DNA of 64,000 nucleotides from Microcosmobacter sp040493455 (GTDB lineage Bacteria > Bacteroidota > Bacteroidia > Flavobacteriales > Flavobacteriaceae): NCBI RefSeq assembly GCF_040493455.1, contig NZ_JANFDA010000002.1, positions 372,001 to 436,000 on the forward strand, read 5' to 3'. The notes beneath the pieces are model-generated. The model was given only the letters and a program-made list of their open reading frames with translations, was not told the origin of the DNA and did no database searches. The number at the start of each line of letters is the position of its first letter. The first letter of the stretch is position 1. This document shows, one piece after another, positions 52,235 to 60,836 of the stretch. The translations under genes were made by a program, and so were the position numbers.

Positions 52235-53149
52235 TTAGCTGAAAAATTTTAGGGTTCGTTTTTTTATATAATTTAAAAAGTATCCGTCTAAATATAGGAT
52301 AAAATAGGCAAAACCATAGGTTATAATCCCTATTTTCGATCGGTATCCAAGTTCTATTTTTCGATGCATTTTCAAGGCCTTTTTGTATGTGGAAGCATCT
52401 ATTAGATTTGGAAATTCGTTCTTGAAATCTTTCAATAATAGTCTAGAAGTTTCAAACTGTTGCTTCTTGTTCGTTGTAACCGATTCGTTATCAAGCCTGC
52501 GATTCATTTCTACAAGTACCTTAGGTATCCCGTTAATATTTGAAAGTAATGAAAACCGAAGCACAAAATCCCAATCTACATTCATGTTTGGGTACTTTGT
52601 AGTAAACTTGAGACTATTAGCATCATGAATGTCCTTCCTCCACATGAGGCACGTATTCACAACCTTAAGCTGGTTGATGTATAAGTACTTGAACATCGCT
52701 TCTCCTCGAGGAAACTGTTCTTTTCTTACCAAAAGCCCCGGAAAAAGCACTTCATTATTATCGCTTAGAAACTTTGCAATTCCGGAGACCATACCAATAT
52801 CTTGCTTGGATTCCATGACTTCAACCTGCCACTGCAAACGTTCAGGAACGTAGATATCGTCTTGCTCAGCCATTGCATAGTACTTGGACTCCTTTTGAAC
52901 ATGCTTAATAATTTCGTTAAGATTGCCTGCTAAGCCCAAGTTTTCAGGATGTTCTATAATCGAAATTCTTTCATCATTGAAACTTTGCGCTATGTCTTTT
53001 GAAGCGTCCTTGGTACCATCGATACCTATAACTATTTCAAAATTAGAATATGTCTGATTTAATAAACTCTGAAGTGTAGCCCTTAGGGTTTTTTCACCAT
53101 TATAAACTGGTAATAATATGGATACTAATGGCTTATTGTCGCCCATCAA
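52235..53149 (-). CDS. Glycosyltransferase family 2
   Basis: A 304-residue GT-A enzyme. LVSILLPVYNGEKTLRATLQ (about 8-27), IVIGIDGTKDASKDIA (about 40) and MAEQDDIYVPERL (about 92-104, with the DD metal site) are the standard motifs. The C-terminal 40 residues have a hydrophobic helix (IGIITYGFAYFILYLDGYF) that probably docks to the membrane. It overlaps the upstream GT2 by 17 bases. In the cytoplasm it extends the lipid-linked chain with an unknown sugar. Confidence 0.92.
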   Translation of the reverse strand: MMGDNKPLVSILLPVYNGEKTLRATLQSLLNQTYSNFEIVIGIDGTKDASKDIAQSFNDERISIIEHPENLGLAGNLNEIIKHVQKESKYYAMAEQDDIYVPERLQWQVEVMESKQDIGMVSGIAKFLSDNNEVLFPGLLVRKEQFPRGEAMFKYLYINQLKVVNTCLMWRKDIHDANSLKFTTKYPNMNVDWDFVLRFSLLSNINGIPKVLVEMNRRLDNESVTTNKKQQFETSRLLLKDFKNEFPNLIDASTYKKALKMHRKIELGYRSKIGIITYGFAYFILYLDGYFLNYIKKRTLKFFS

Positions 53150-54014
53150 ACTTGCGCTTTAAGGTTACTCCAAATTTAAATAAAGGATGAAATTGTTTCA
53201 ACAATTTTCGTTTGTTTTTTGGATGCAGATATTTTAGTAAGTTTTTGTAATAACTTCTATATAGCTGTGCTTCTTCTTTAACCTTTTTCTCCTTGTTCTT
53301 TGCACTTGCTTGTTGGTCGTGTACGCGGAATTTAGCCAAGTATTCATCTACGAATGCGATCTTATAATATGGCATTAATCGATACCAAAACTCACAATCT
53401 AGAACTTGATGCAATGATTCGCTGAAGTACCCTACTTTATCAAAACAAGCTTTTTTAATCAATACGCTTGTGGGTTCGCCAATCTTGTTTTTTGGTGAAT
53501 TCAAAAATTGCTTATCTGATAAATACATTGTTCCTTCTTCTACTCCTTCCTTTACCTTAAAATCTTCCCAATATGTATGCAATGGACCGTAATATTCTTT
53601 GAATGCTATTGTCTTTTCATTTGGTGTATCAATGATAAAATTGCGCTTGCTATACACGAGACCAATAGTATCATCTTGCAACATGGATTTCATCATTAGC
53701 GAAATACAATTTTCTTCCAGAATATCATCCTGAAACAAAAACTTTATGTACGCGCCTTTAGCATGTTCGATACAGTTATTCCAATTGGCTCCAATCCCAT
53801 TAGGCTGATGCTTTAGGATTGTTGAAGGAATATGTTGATTTGCTAATAATGCTTCAGCAATCTTTAGTGTATTATCATTGGAAGCGTCGTCTGAAATGAT
53901 GATTTCTATATTCTCATAAGTCTGAGACAATGCAGAATTTAGAGCTTCCTCCAAGTAATCTTGCCCATTATATGTAGGCATACAAATTGAAACTAAAGGA
54001 CGCTTATCAGTCAT
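53133..54014 (-). CDS. Glycosyltransferase family 2
   Basis: A 293-residue GT-A enzyme. LVSICMPTYNGQDYLEEALN (about 6-25), IIISDDASNDNTLKIA (about 39) and IKFLFQDDILEENC (about 89-102, metal-binding DD) are clear. The C-terminus is basic (KNKRKLLKQFHP), as often in membrane-docking transferases. It overlaps the gene before it by 8 bases and the next GT2 by 17, so these are co-translated. Confidence 0.92.
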   Translation of the reverse strand: MTDKRPLVSICMPTYNGQDYLEEALNSALSQTYENIEIIISDDASNDNTLKIAEALLANQHIPSTILKHQPNGIGANWNNCIEHAKGAYIKFLFQDDILEENCISLMMKSMLQDDTIGLVYSKRNFIIDTPNEKTIAFKEYYGPLHTYWEDFKVKEGVEEGTMYLSDKQFLNSPKNKIGEPTSVLIKKACFDKVGYFSESLHQVLDCEFWYRLMPYYKIAFVDEYLAKFRVHDQQASAKNKEKKVKEEAQLYRSYYKNLLKYLHPKNKRKLLKQFHPLFKFGVTLKRKFDGRQ

Positions 54015-54837
54015 TGGTATATATTGATTTGTGAACTTTGTTTACTAATTCGCCTTCGCTATCTATTTGCCACGAAGCAGACTCATTTGCTGTTTTCATG
54101 TAATATTCTTGCTCCTCGGTTAGTGCATTAATATCTATATACCAGCTACCATGCGAAGCTTGATAAGGTTGGTCTGTACGCCAAGCTTTTGTGAACCGCT
54201 TCTTTTTGTATGTATACTTGGGTCTGTATAATGCAAAAGTTGTGTCTATCTCTGCTTTATACGCTTTTGGGTTGGGTTTATAATTCCAAAACTGTGATTC
54301 CCAATTTTCGATATTTTCTTTGTTAGGATTTGTATTAGGAATGTCATCAATCTTTAATGAAAACCCTACTTTGGTAACATCATAAGCTTTATCCAAAAGA
54401 GCTCTAAACGTATGCATGAAATCCTCAGGACATTCTTCTAAAGGAACAATATCTGGATCGGTAACAACATAATAGCCTCTTGTATATTGCTTGGTGATGT
54501 CTGGATTTTTCCAAAACGACAAATGCCCATCATTAGACTTGAGCTTATGTATTTCTACAGAATTACTTATTGTATCAAAATACTCTAAAAGTGGCGGATA
54601 AGTCGAAGCATTATCTAGGATGACAATATTTTGGTATCCTCTATGCTTCAAGGCATTGATAAGCTTTTTCAAATGCTCTAACTGATTGTAGCTTATGATT
54701 ACTATCGGAATCGTCTTTGGATTCTTTATTTGTTGCCTGACTGTAGCGTTGAATGCCCTATTAATTGCAACAGACCAATGACAAGATATAAATCTTCTTA
54801 ACTTTTGAAATCTATATTTTAACTTTGAATTGGTCAT
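54007..54837 (-). CDS. GT2-like glycosyltransferase, divergent
   Basis: A 276-residue protein. TIPIVIISYNQLEHLKKLIN (about 42-61), IVILDNASTYPPLLEYFD (about 70-87) and VVTDPDIVPLEECP (about 123-136, a DPD in the metal site) give a GT-A fold, while the C-terminal half (YRPKYTYKKKRFTKAWRTD, SASWQIDSEGE) differs from the other GT2 genes here. It resembles transferases that move a sugar to a tip or protein-like acceptor in other bacteria, but I cannot name one. It is tied to its neighbours by 4- and 8-base overlaps. Confidence 0.82.
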   Translation of the reverse strand: MTNSKLKYRFQKLRRFISCHWSVAINRAFNATVRQQIKNPKTIPIVIISYNQLEHLKKLINALKHRGYQNIVILDNASTYPPLLEYFDTISNSVEIHKLKSNDGHLSFWKNPDITKQYTRGYYVVTDPDIVPLEECPEDFMHTFRALLDKAYDVTKVGFSLKIDDIPNTNPNKENIENWESQFWNYKPNPKAYKAEIDTTFALYRPKYTYKKKRFTKAWRTDQPYQASHGSWYIDINALTEEQEYYMKTANESASWQIDSEGELVNKVHKSIYTND

Positions 54838-55817
54838 GAAACTTCTGTATAAGCTAATGGGCTTAAAATATTGTATCCTCTACCAAAAATCTTATAACTC
54901 CAATAGGCTTTACGCATTTTTGAAATGAAAGATTTTCTTGTTGATTGATCTAGTTTCAATCTATGCTTCACTTCTTGCTCCAATAGTTTCTGAATTTGTT
55001 TAGCAGATTTGAACTGCTTCGTTTTCAGAATATCTTTATACAGAAGTGTTAGTATTTCAACTATTTTGAATCTCGTCTTATCTGAAATAACTCCGTATTC
55101 TTCATTCAAAATACGCTTTTTCACCGTAATGTTAGATAATAACTTTCCTTGATCAAACATCCAATTATTAGACAGATTATTGTCATGCTTGAACATTTGC
55201 GCTAAAACTTTATCTGAAGCCATGTAATCAGAATCGATTGAAAGTGCTTTGAGGTGAAAATCATATTCTTGTGATTGCTTAAGGTTTTCATCAAATTTCA
55301 AATCATTTTCAACAATAAAAGCCTTTCGCCATAGTGGCGCATGAATAGACCAGAATATCTTATACATCATATAGTCTTCTCGCCTATTCTCTGAAGTAAT
55401 GGCCTTGGATCTTAAACCCAAACTATTTCCCGAGTCTTTTTCAACCCATTCCGTTTGGCAGATACAGTAACATGCATTGACGTTTTCTTCTAGGGATTCA
55501 ATCTGCTGATTCAATTTTGAAGATGATAGTATATCGTCGCTATCTAAGAAGTTTATGTATGTTCCCTGACTTTGTTGAAGCCCAAAATTTCTACAGGCGT
55601 TTGCTCCTTTTGGCTTATCCTCAGGACGGTTAAAGTATTTGAACCTTGAATCTTCTGCTGCAAGCTTCAGGACGATTTCTTCTGTGTTATCTGTAGAACC
55701 ATCGTCTACAACAATACATTCCCAATTCTGGTGAGTTTGCTCCTTTACAGATGCTAAGGTTTCAAGAATTAAATCTGCTCTATTATATGATGGGATGATA
55801 ATACTGACCAATGGCAT
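54834..55817 (-). CDS. Glycosyltransferase family 2
   Basis: A 327-residue GT-A enzyme. LVSIIIPSYNRADLILETLA (about 3-22), CIVVDDGSTDNTEEIV (about 34-49), RNFGLQQSQGTYINFLDSDD (about 77-96, the DSDD metal site) are textbook GT2 motifs. It overlaps the next gene by 4 bases and is preceded by a 15-base gap after the GT4 at 55833-56951. Donor unknown. Confidence 0.93.
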   Translation of the reverse strand: MPLVSIIIPSYNRADLILETLASVKEQTHQNWECIVVDDGSTDNTEEIVLKLAAEDSRFKYFNRPEDKPKGANACRNFGLQQSQGTYINFLDSDDILSSSKLNQQIESLEENVNACYCICQTEWVEKDSGNSLGLRSKAITSENRREDYMMYKIFWSIHAPLWRKAFIVENDLKFDENLKQSQEYDFHLKALSIDSDYMASDKVLAQMFKHDNNLSNNWMFDQGKLLSNITVKKRILNEEYGVISDKTRFKIVEILTLLYKDILKTKQFKSAKQIQKLLEQEVKHRLKLDQSTRKSFISKMRKAYWSYKIFGRGYNILSPLAYTEVS

Positions 55818-55832
55818 TGTTCTATATAATAG

Positions 55833-56951
55833 CTATTTTGGATTAAGCACCTCTAAGATATGAGAAGATAGGATATCTATATGTTTATCTAAGGAAAAAT
55901 TGTCTTTTACATATTGCTTTCCAGCATTGCCAAATTGTTTGATTGTATCTTCATCGCCTAACAATTCCAAAATCTTTTCTGCCATCTTATGGACATCGCC
56001 TTCTTCAACCAAGAAACCCGTTTCATTATTTACAACAACCGACGGAATGCCTGCATGGTTCGTAGATACGATTGGCAAACCGGCTGCTGATGCTTCCAAT
56101 ATTGCTACTGGTGTACCTTCACTATCGCCACTTTTTGCTATGACTGAGTGCTGCACAAAAATACTTGAGTCTCCTAAAAGTTGTTTCTGTGTCTCTTGAT
56201 CAATTCTGCCTTTAAATTCCACTCTATTTGCAATATCTAAATCATCAGCTAGTTTCTGGCATGTTTCGAGAAGTGGTCCATCGCCTGCCATAATCAGTTT
56301 GGCTTCGGTGTTTTTTTTGGCAACTATAGAAAAAGCTTCTATGGTAAGATGAGGCGCTTTTTTATCTACAAATCTGCCGATAGCGAGTAAGTCTTTGTGC
56401 TTATAGCTTGGAGATATCTCAAAAAAATCTGTTCTCGGCCCTATAGGTGAATACACGATTTTTGAGCTTTCGCAGCCAAAATCTTCTACAGCATTTCGCA
56501 TGTGTTTAGACACGACAAAAACTTTTGATACATATTGCATCAAAGCTCTATACTTGGCATCATAAATTTCTAAAATATTGTATTGGGATATATCATACCC
56601 TAAAGCTGTAGCCACTAAAGGAATCTTTAAAGATTTGCATACCTCTATGGTTTCAGCAGCTGTGATTAGATATTCAGCAAAAACCAAATCTGGCTTTTCT
56701 TTAATCAAAATACGTTTTAGCCAGTATGCTCTAAAATCTTTCTTTGGAATACCCAAAAAACCTCTGAGCACATTCCTAAAACCAAACCATTTCTTCTGCA
56801 ACTTTGTTGGTAGGTTACTAGATTCTAGGTGTGGAAAATTTCCACCATATATCACCACGCTTTCATATGGCAAAGACGCTATATGGTTTTTAATAAAGGT
56901 CTCTGCTTTATTTGCTTCATTGGGTGATAATATGGCTATTTTGTATTTCAA
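55833..56951 (-). CDS. Glycosyltransferase family 4
   Basis: A 372-residue GT-B enzyme. KIAILSPNEANKAETFIKNH is the N-lobe start, VFVVSKHMRNAVEDFGC near 141-157 the inter-lobe helix, LLAIGRFVDKKAPHLTIEAF near 182 the C-lobe opening, and EGTPVAILEASAAGLPIVST near 278 the E-x7-E region. The pattern recalls colanic-acid-type WcaL transferases that add galactose, but this is only resemblance. It overlaps the SDR gene by 4 bases. Confidence 0.92.
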   Translation of the reverse strand: MKYKIAILSPNEANKAETFIKNHIASLPYESVVIYGGNFPHLESSNLPTKLQKKWFGFRNVLRGFLGIPKKDFRAYWLKRILIKEKPDLVFAEYLITAAETIEVCKSLKIPLVATALGYDISQYNILEIYDAKYRALMQYVSKVFVVSKHMRNAVEDFGCESSKIVYSPIGPRTDFFEISPSYKHKDLLAIGRFVDKKAPHLTIEAFSIVAKKNTEAKLIMAGDGPLLETCQKLADDLDIANRVEFKGRIDQETQKQLLGDSSIFVQHSVIAKSGDSEGTPVAILEASAAGLPIVSTNHAGIPSVVVNNETGFLVEEGDVHKMAEKILELLGDEDTIKQFGNAGKQYVKDNFSLDKHIDILSSHILEVLNPK

Positions 56952-57634
56952 TAATATGTTTTGAGTAGATGTTTTAAATAACTAACGCCTTCTCCTTTTT
57001 CATTGACTAAAGGTTCAAGAAACGTAGAAATTGCTGATGTATCTATATTGAACTTATTTCCTTTTTCTACAAGCTCCATATTTGCCTTAGTCTCTAAGTG
57101 TTCTTCAATGGCAATTACGATATCCACAACCTGTATTGCTGAAACCCAAGCTACATTAATAGTCCTTCTAGAATAGTCTGCTTCAATCAATCCATCTACA
57201 ATAACTTTGACGTCTTCCTTGTCTATAATATTGCGTTCACTATTTTTCCAGAGTTCAATGAGTTGTTGATTTTTAACAGCATTATACAAATAGTTGATTA
57301 TGGTGCCTTTATTGCCATTTGGACCAACTACATTGGGAAGTCTAGCTATTAAAAAATCACTGCAATGCGCTTCTATATAAGCTTCTAAAGCTAACTTATG
57401 TTTTACATAGGGTCGTGTATTTATAGAATCATCTGTAACGCTACAGGTACTAAAATATACGAGTTTGGAGTTGGGATGTTGCGTAATGGCTTCTTCCAAA
57501 AGCTTCGCTTCTCTTTGAAAAACTTCGTCATTTGTTTCTAAAGAGTTTGAAACTCCTGAAGCGAAAATCAGTATTTGCGCATCGTTCTTGTAATGTGCAA
57601 ACGTTTTTGCCATTAAACCGTTTCCTATGACCAT
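56948..57634 (-). CDS. SDR-type NAD-dependent sugar epimerase/dehydratase-like protein
   Basis: A 228-residue protein, shorter than a normal extended SDR (about 310). The nucleotide loop VIGNGLMAKTF (2-12) stands at the very start, so the first strand is nearly missing. LVYFSTCSV (about 58-66) and the Y-x3-K pair in RPYVKHKLALE (about 74-84) are the active site, and ARLPNVVGPNGNKG (about 96-109) is the usual loop. It may reduce or epimerise a sugar nucleotide, but could also have lost activity. It overlaps GT4 by 4 and GT2 by 1 base. Confidence 0.8.
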   Translation of the reverse strand: MVIGNGLMAKTFAHYKNDAQILIFASGVSNSLETNDEVFQREAKLLEEAITQHPNSKLVYFSTCSVTDDSINTRPYVKHKLALEAYIEAHCSDFLIARLPNVVGPNGNKGTIINYLYNAVKNQQLIELWKNSERNIIDKEDVKVIVDGLIEADYSRRTINVAWVSAIQVVDIVIAIEEHLETKANMELVEKGNKFNIDTSAISTFLEPLVNEKGEGVSYLKHLLKTYY

Positions 57635-58458
57635 TACTTAACTATACCTTTTATTTTTTTGAGTGGCTTTTCTAATTTGATAGCAAGCTTAATAAGTTTT
57701 CGTTTTTGAATTGCTTCATAAGCTTCTTTATAAGATGCGCCATCGATGATTTTCTCTCTTAGCTTTTTGGCTTGTTGCAATTCGGGCTTTTCAAACATGT
57801 ATTCGATAAGCATATCTCTATTTTTATTAGAGTTTTGCAGCATAGAGTCTTCCCTTACTCTATAATCAAAGGCTAAATCGTTAATGTATTGAAACTGCCA
57901 GCCTTTAAAGAATAAACGCATATTGATGTCCCAATCTTCATAACCCATTACTGGCATCTCTCCATCATAACCGCCTACGGATTCCCAAGCGGCTTTTCTG
58001 AGCAGTACACAGGCATCGATATAGTTTTTGTAGATTAATCTAGAAATATCAAACTCTCCAATCGTCACAAGACCATTGGAAACACCAAACTGGTGGTTGT
58101 CTCCATAAACGACACCAACTTGGCTATTTGCCTTCATGATTTCTATCCCTTTATCTATATATGCGCTTCTGAGTTTATTATCTGCATCCAAAGGAACTAC
58201 ATAATCGGCGTTACTTTCTTTAACTCCTATATTTCTGGTATTTCCTAAGCCCTTATTTTCTTGATGAATAATCCTAACGCGTTCGTCTTCTATACCATCT
58301 AAAACAGACTTGGTAAATCCATTATCATTGGAGCCATCGTTAACAACAATAATCTCTATTTGATACTTTCCTGTGTAGTCTAAAACGGATTGAACAGCCT
58401 CTAGAACGAAGCTTCCCATATTATAACAAGGAATGACTACACTTATATCTGGTTTCAT
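57634..58458 (-). CDS. Glycosyltransferase family 2
   Basis: A 274-residue GT-A enzyme. ISVVIPCYNMGSFVLEAVQS (about 5-24), IIVVNDGSNDNGFTKSVLDG (about 36), ADYVVPLDADNKLRSAYIDK (about 84-103, with DAD) and the ED-x-W motif MGYEDWDINMRLFFKGW (about 170-186) mark a full GT2 of the chondroitin-synthase/rhamnosyltransferase-like type. It overlaps the next GT2 by 4 bases and the SDR gene by 1. Confidence 0.92.
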   Translation of the reverse strand: MKPDISVVIPCYNMGSFVLEAVQSVLDYTGKYQIEIIVVNDGSNDNGFTKSVLDGIEDERVRIIHQENKGLGNTRNIGVKESNADYVVPLDADNKLRSAYIDKGIEIMKANSQVGVVYGDNHQFGVSNGLVTIGEFDISRLIYKNYIDACVLLRKAAWESVGGYDGEMPVMGYEDWDINMRLFFKGWQFQYINDLAFDYRVREDSMLQNSNKNRDMLIEYMFEKPELQQAKKLREKIIDGASYKEAYEAIQKRKLIKLAIKLEKPLKKIKGIVK

Positions 58459-59336
58459 AGATTTATAACTAATTTGAGACGATGATAAATATAATAAGCT
58501 TTACTCTTCAAAGGTGATTTTTTGAACTTTAATTTTGAAATCTTCCTAACAACTTTTAAGCGCTTTTTGTCAACAACTTTGCGTTCTTCACTGTTCAAAC
58601 TCGCTCTAATGATTTTATAAAAGGACAAATAGTTTTGTTGTGCTTTTATTTCTGAAATACCAGAATAAATACCTCTATCGTGAACTCTATAAACCGACAT
58701 TGTATCCTCTATACAGTGTATTAGACCAGAACCTGAAGCTAGTTTATACAATCCCATATCTCCGAAAGGGATTTTATAAAACCAATTTGGAATCGTAAAA
58801 CCCTCTGGCTTTCGCAATACAACACTTGCCGTAGTAATAAAATTATAATGTTGTAGAAGTTCTATGTATTTGAACCCCTTAAGATCTACCTCTTCTGGAA
58901 TTGGGTGTAATTCTAGTTGTTCTGCTTTCAAGGTATTTGCTCTATTGAAACAGATATTGATATCATCATGTTTTTCTAATATATCAACTTGTTTCTGAAG
59001 CTTTAAGGGATCAGTCCAATAATCGTCTCCTTCGCATAAGGCAATATATCTTCCTTGACAAGCCTTTAGGTTTTCCGTGAAATTATGTCGTCCTGTAGCT
59101 CTTCCATTAATATGAATTACATCGTCTCGTGAACGAAGACTTAGCTTAATATTGCTGTGCTTTTCGGCATAAGCAATGCATATTTTCCTTGTACCATCAG
59201 TGCTTTGATCTTCTCCTAGAATAATCTCGAATGGAAAATTAGTTTGCTGCATCAAAATGCCATCCAGGCATTGTTTAATATAATCAGCTTGATTATAGGT
59301 TTGAACACAGACAGAAACCAATGGCATATTATTCAT
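58455..59336 (-). CDS. Glycosyltransferase family 2
   Basis: A 293-residue GT-A enzyme. LVSVCVQTYNQADYIKQCLD (about 6-25), IILGEDQSTDGTRKICIAYA (about 39-58) and YIALCEGDDYWTDPLKLQKQ (about 92-111; EGDDYW is typical of a large bacterial GT2 subgroup) are the key motifs. The C-terminus is Lys/Arg-rich. It overlaps the sulfotransferase gene by 8 bases. Confidence 0.92.
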   Translation of the reverse strand: MNNMPLVSVCVQTYNQADYIKQCLDGILMQQTNFPFEIILGEDQSTDGTRKICIAYAEKHSNIKLSLRSRDDVIHINGRATGRHNFTENLKACQGRYIALCEGDDYWTDPLKLQKQVDILEKHDDINICFNRANTLKAEQLELHPIPEEVDLKGFKYIELLQHYNFITTASVVLRKPEGFTIPNWFYKIPFGDMGLYKLASGSGLIHCIEDTMSVYRVHDRGIYSGISEIKAQQNYLSFYKIIRASLNSEERKVVDKKRLKVVRKISKLKFKKSPLKSKAYYIYHRLKLVINL

Positions 59337-60135
59337 CTAAAAATCGTTCTAAATTGGTTCCTTTAAGGTCATTGGCAACATAGCTAATAACCTCTTCTGG
59401 TAAAGCTTTCCAGTCTTTGTTATTGCGCTTTACTTTATAGACAGAGTAAGCATCGCTTTGATTTGTACTCTTACTTTCACTTATGAAGCGCTCCGTTTGA
59501 TCAGAAAATTCAAGTTCTAGAAAAGAAAAAATATTGTTCGTAACGGTTGTGGTGTCTTCTAACAATTCTTTGTAAGTAATCAATCGTACACGGTCGTTAT
59601 TTTGTTCTTGAAGGTTAAGAAATAAATTGCTTGTGTCTTTCCATTTTTGATAACCATAAAACGATTCTGGTTTGTTCTCGTTCTTTTTTTCAGCATGAAG
59701 CCACTCCTCTTCAAAATTCCATCCTAAATCTTTTCTAAACTCTCTTGGTGCTTTATACCAGCTACTCAAAACTTCTAGTGGATGTCTTATGAGTAATACT
59801 AGTTTTAAATCTTCAGAATTGCGCATTAAATTCTCAAGGATGTGATGATATCGCACCTCTTTATAGCAAATATGGGTAATCTCCCTTTTTTCAAATTTTG
59901 GTATAATACCTTTCTCAATGGCTTCCGTTTGATTGATAAAATCATCTTTTGTCTTGAGAAGCTCATAATAAAAATCGTTTATCTGCTGACTACTAGATTG
60001 ATCATCCAAGAAATCTTTTAGAGCATAAGAAAACAATGGCTGATAGCAGTACTTGACATTCTTACTACTGTTAAACAACTGTCCTAACCATGTAGAACCA
60101 CTTCTTGGTGCGCTATGTATTGCTACTTTGATCAT
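59329..60135 (-). CDS. Sulfotransferase (PAPS-dependent)
   Basis: A 268-residue enzyme. IHSAPRSGSTWLGQLFNSS (about 6-24) is the 5'-phosphosulfate loop of PAPS and LVLLIRHPLEVLSSWYKAP (about 130-148) the 3'-phosphate site; the C-terminal VRLITYKELLEDT fits the family. It moves sulfate from PAPS to a hydroxyl or amine, here most likely a sugar of the glycan, in the cytoplasm. It overlaps WbqC by 4 bases and GT2 by 8. PAPS synthesis genes are not in the window. Confidence 0.9.
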   Translation of the reverse strand: MIKVAIHSAPRSGSTWLGQLFNSSKNVKYCYQPLFSYALKDFLDDQSSSQQINDFYYELLKTKDDFINQTEAIEKGIIPKFEKREITHICYKEVRYHHILENLMRNSEDLKLVLLIRHPLEVLSSWYKAPREFRKDLGWNFEEEWLHAEKKNENKPESFYGYQKWKDTSNLFLNLQEQNNDRVRLITYKELLEDTTTVTNNIFSFLELEFSDQTERFISESKSTNQSDAYSVYKVKRNNKDWKALPEEVISYVANDLKGTNLERFLDE

Positions 60136-60836
60136 TCTAGCGTGAAATCTTCAAGCATCTGAAGAATGGTATCGGTATCATTAAACATTAAGACATCTAT
60201 TATGGATAGTGACGATACGAATTCATTCTCAAATTGTTTATAGGGTCTTAGGTTACTATTTACAAATTTCAGTTGAAGACCTTTATCTTCAAACTCTTGC
60301 TTGGTATAAAGATCCTTTCCTCCAATGGCATTGACATAAGTCTTAGCTCCTACTTGATTGGAGATTTCGATAAGTCTTTCGGTACGATTCAGATTTACAG
60401 TATCTGAATATTCAACTGAACTATACTGAAAAGCGGTCTCTAACTTCAAATACTCAGAAATTAGTTTTATACTTTCTGAAGCAATATCAGCAATGGTTTG
60501 TTGGTTAGTATCCATTAACAATGGCTCAATCGTATTCATAATCTCGCCATAAAAAGGAGCTTTTTTATAAGCGTGCTCCAAGGTATGTATCAGCTTCTTG
60601 CGTTCAGGTAAATCAAAATTCAAAAATGTCTTGTTAATACGTTTATTTTGGCTGATAGATTTACAAGGAATTGAAAATGTATGTGCTTGATTGTTGAGTA
60701 AAATTCTATTCCTGTTTATAAACCCCTTCTTTACAAAATTGACATCGTCATAAAACACAAAAGTATCGACAGCATCAACCAAATGAAAATATCCTAAATA
60801 AGGAAATATATATGGCTGCATGATCGCTACTTTCAT
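60132..60836 (-). CDS. WbqC family protein
   Basis: A 234-residue cytoplasmic protein with the family's opening MKVAIMQPYIFPYLGYFHLV, then FYDDVNFVKKGFINRNRIL (about 29-47) and TYVNAIGGKDLYTKQEF (about 167-183). WbqC-like proteins are found in O-antigen and capsule loci beside sugar aminotransferases and carry no proven reaction; a role in adding an acyl or aminoacyl group to an amino sugar has been suggested by context. Here it overlaps the DegT gene and the sulfotransferase gene by 4 bases each, so it likely works on the same amino sugar. Confidence 0.93.
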   Translation of the reverse strand: MKVAIMQPYIFPYLGYFHLVDAVDTFVFYDDVNFVKKGFINRNRILLNNQAHTFSIPCKSISQNKRINKTFLNFDLPERKKLIHTLEHAYKKAPFYGEIMNTIEPLLMDTNQQTIADIASESIKLISEYLKLETAFQYSSVEYSDTVNLNRTERLIEISNQVGAKTYVNAIGGKDLYTKQEFEDKGLQLKFVNSNLRPYKQFENEFVSSLSIIDVLMFNDTDTILQMLEDFTLE

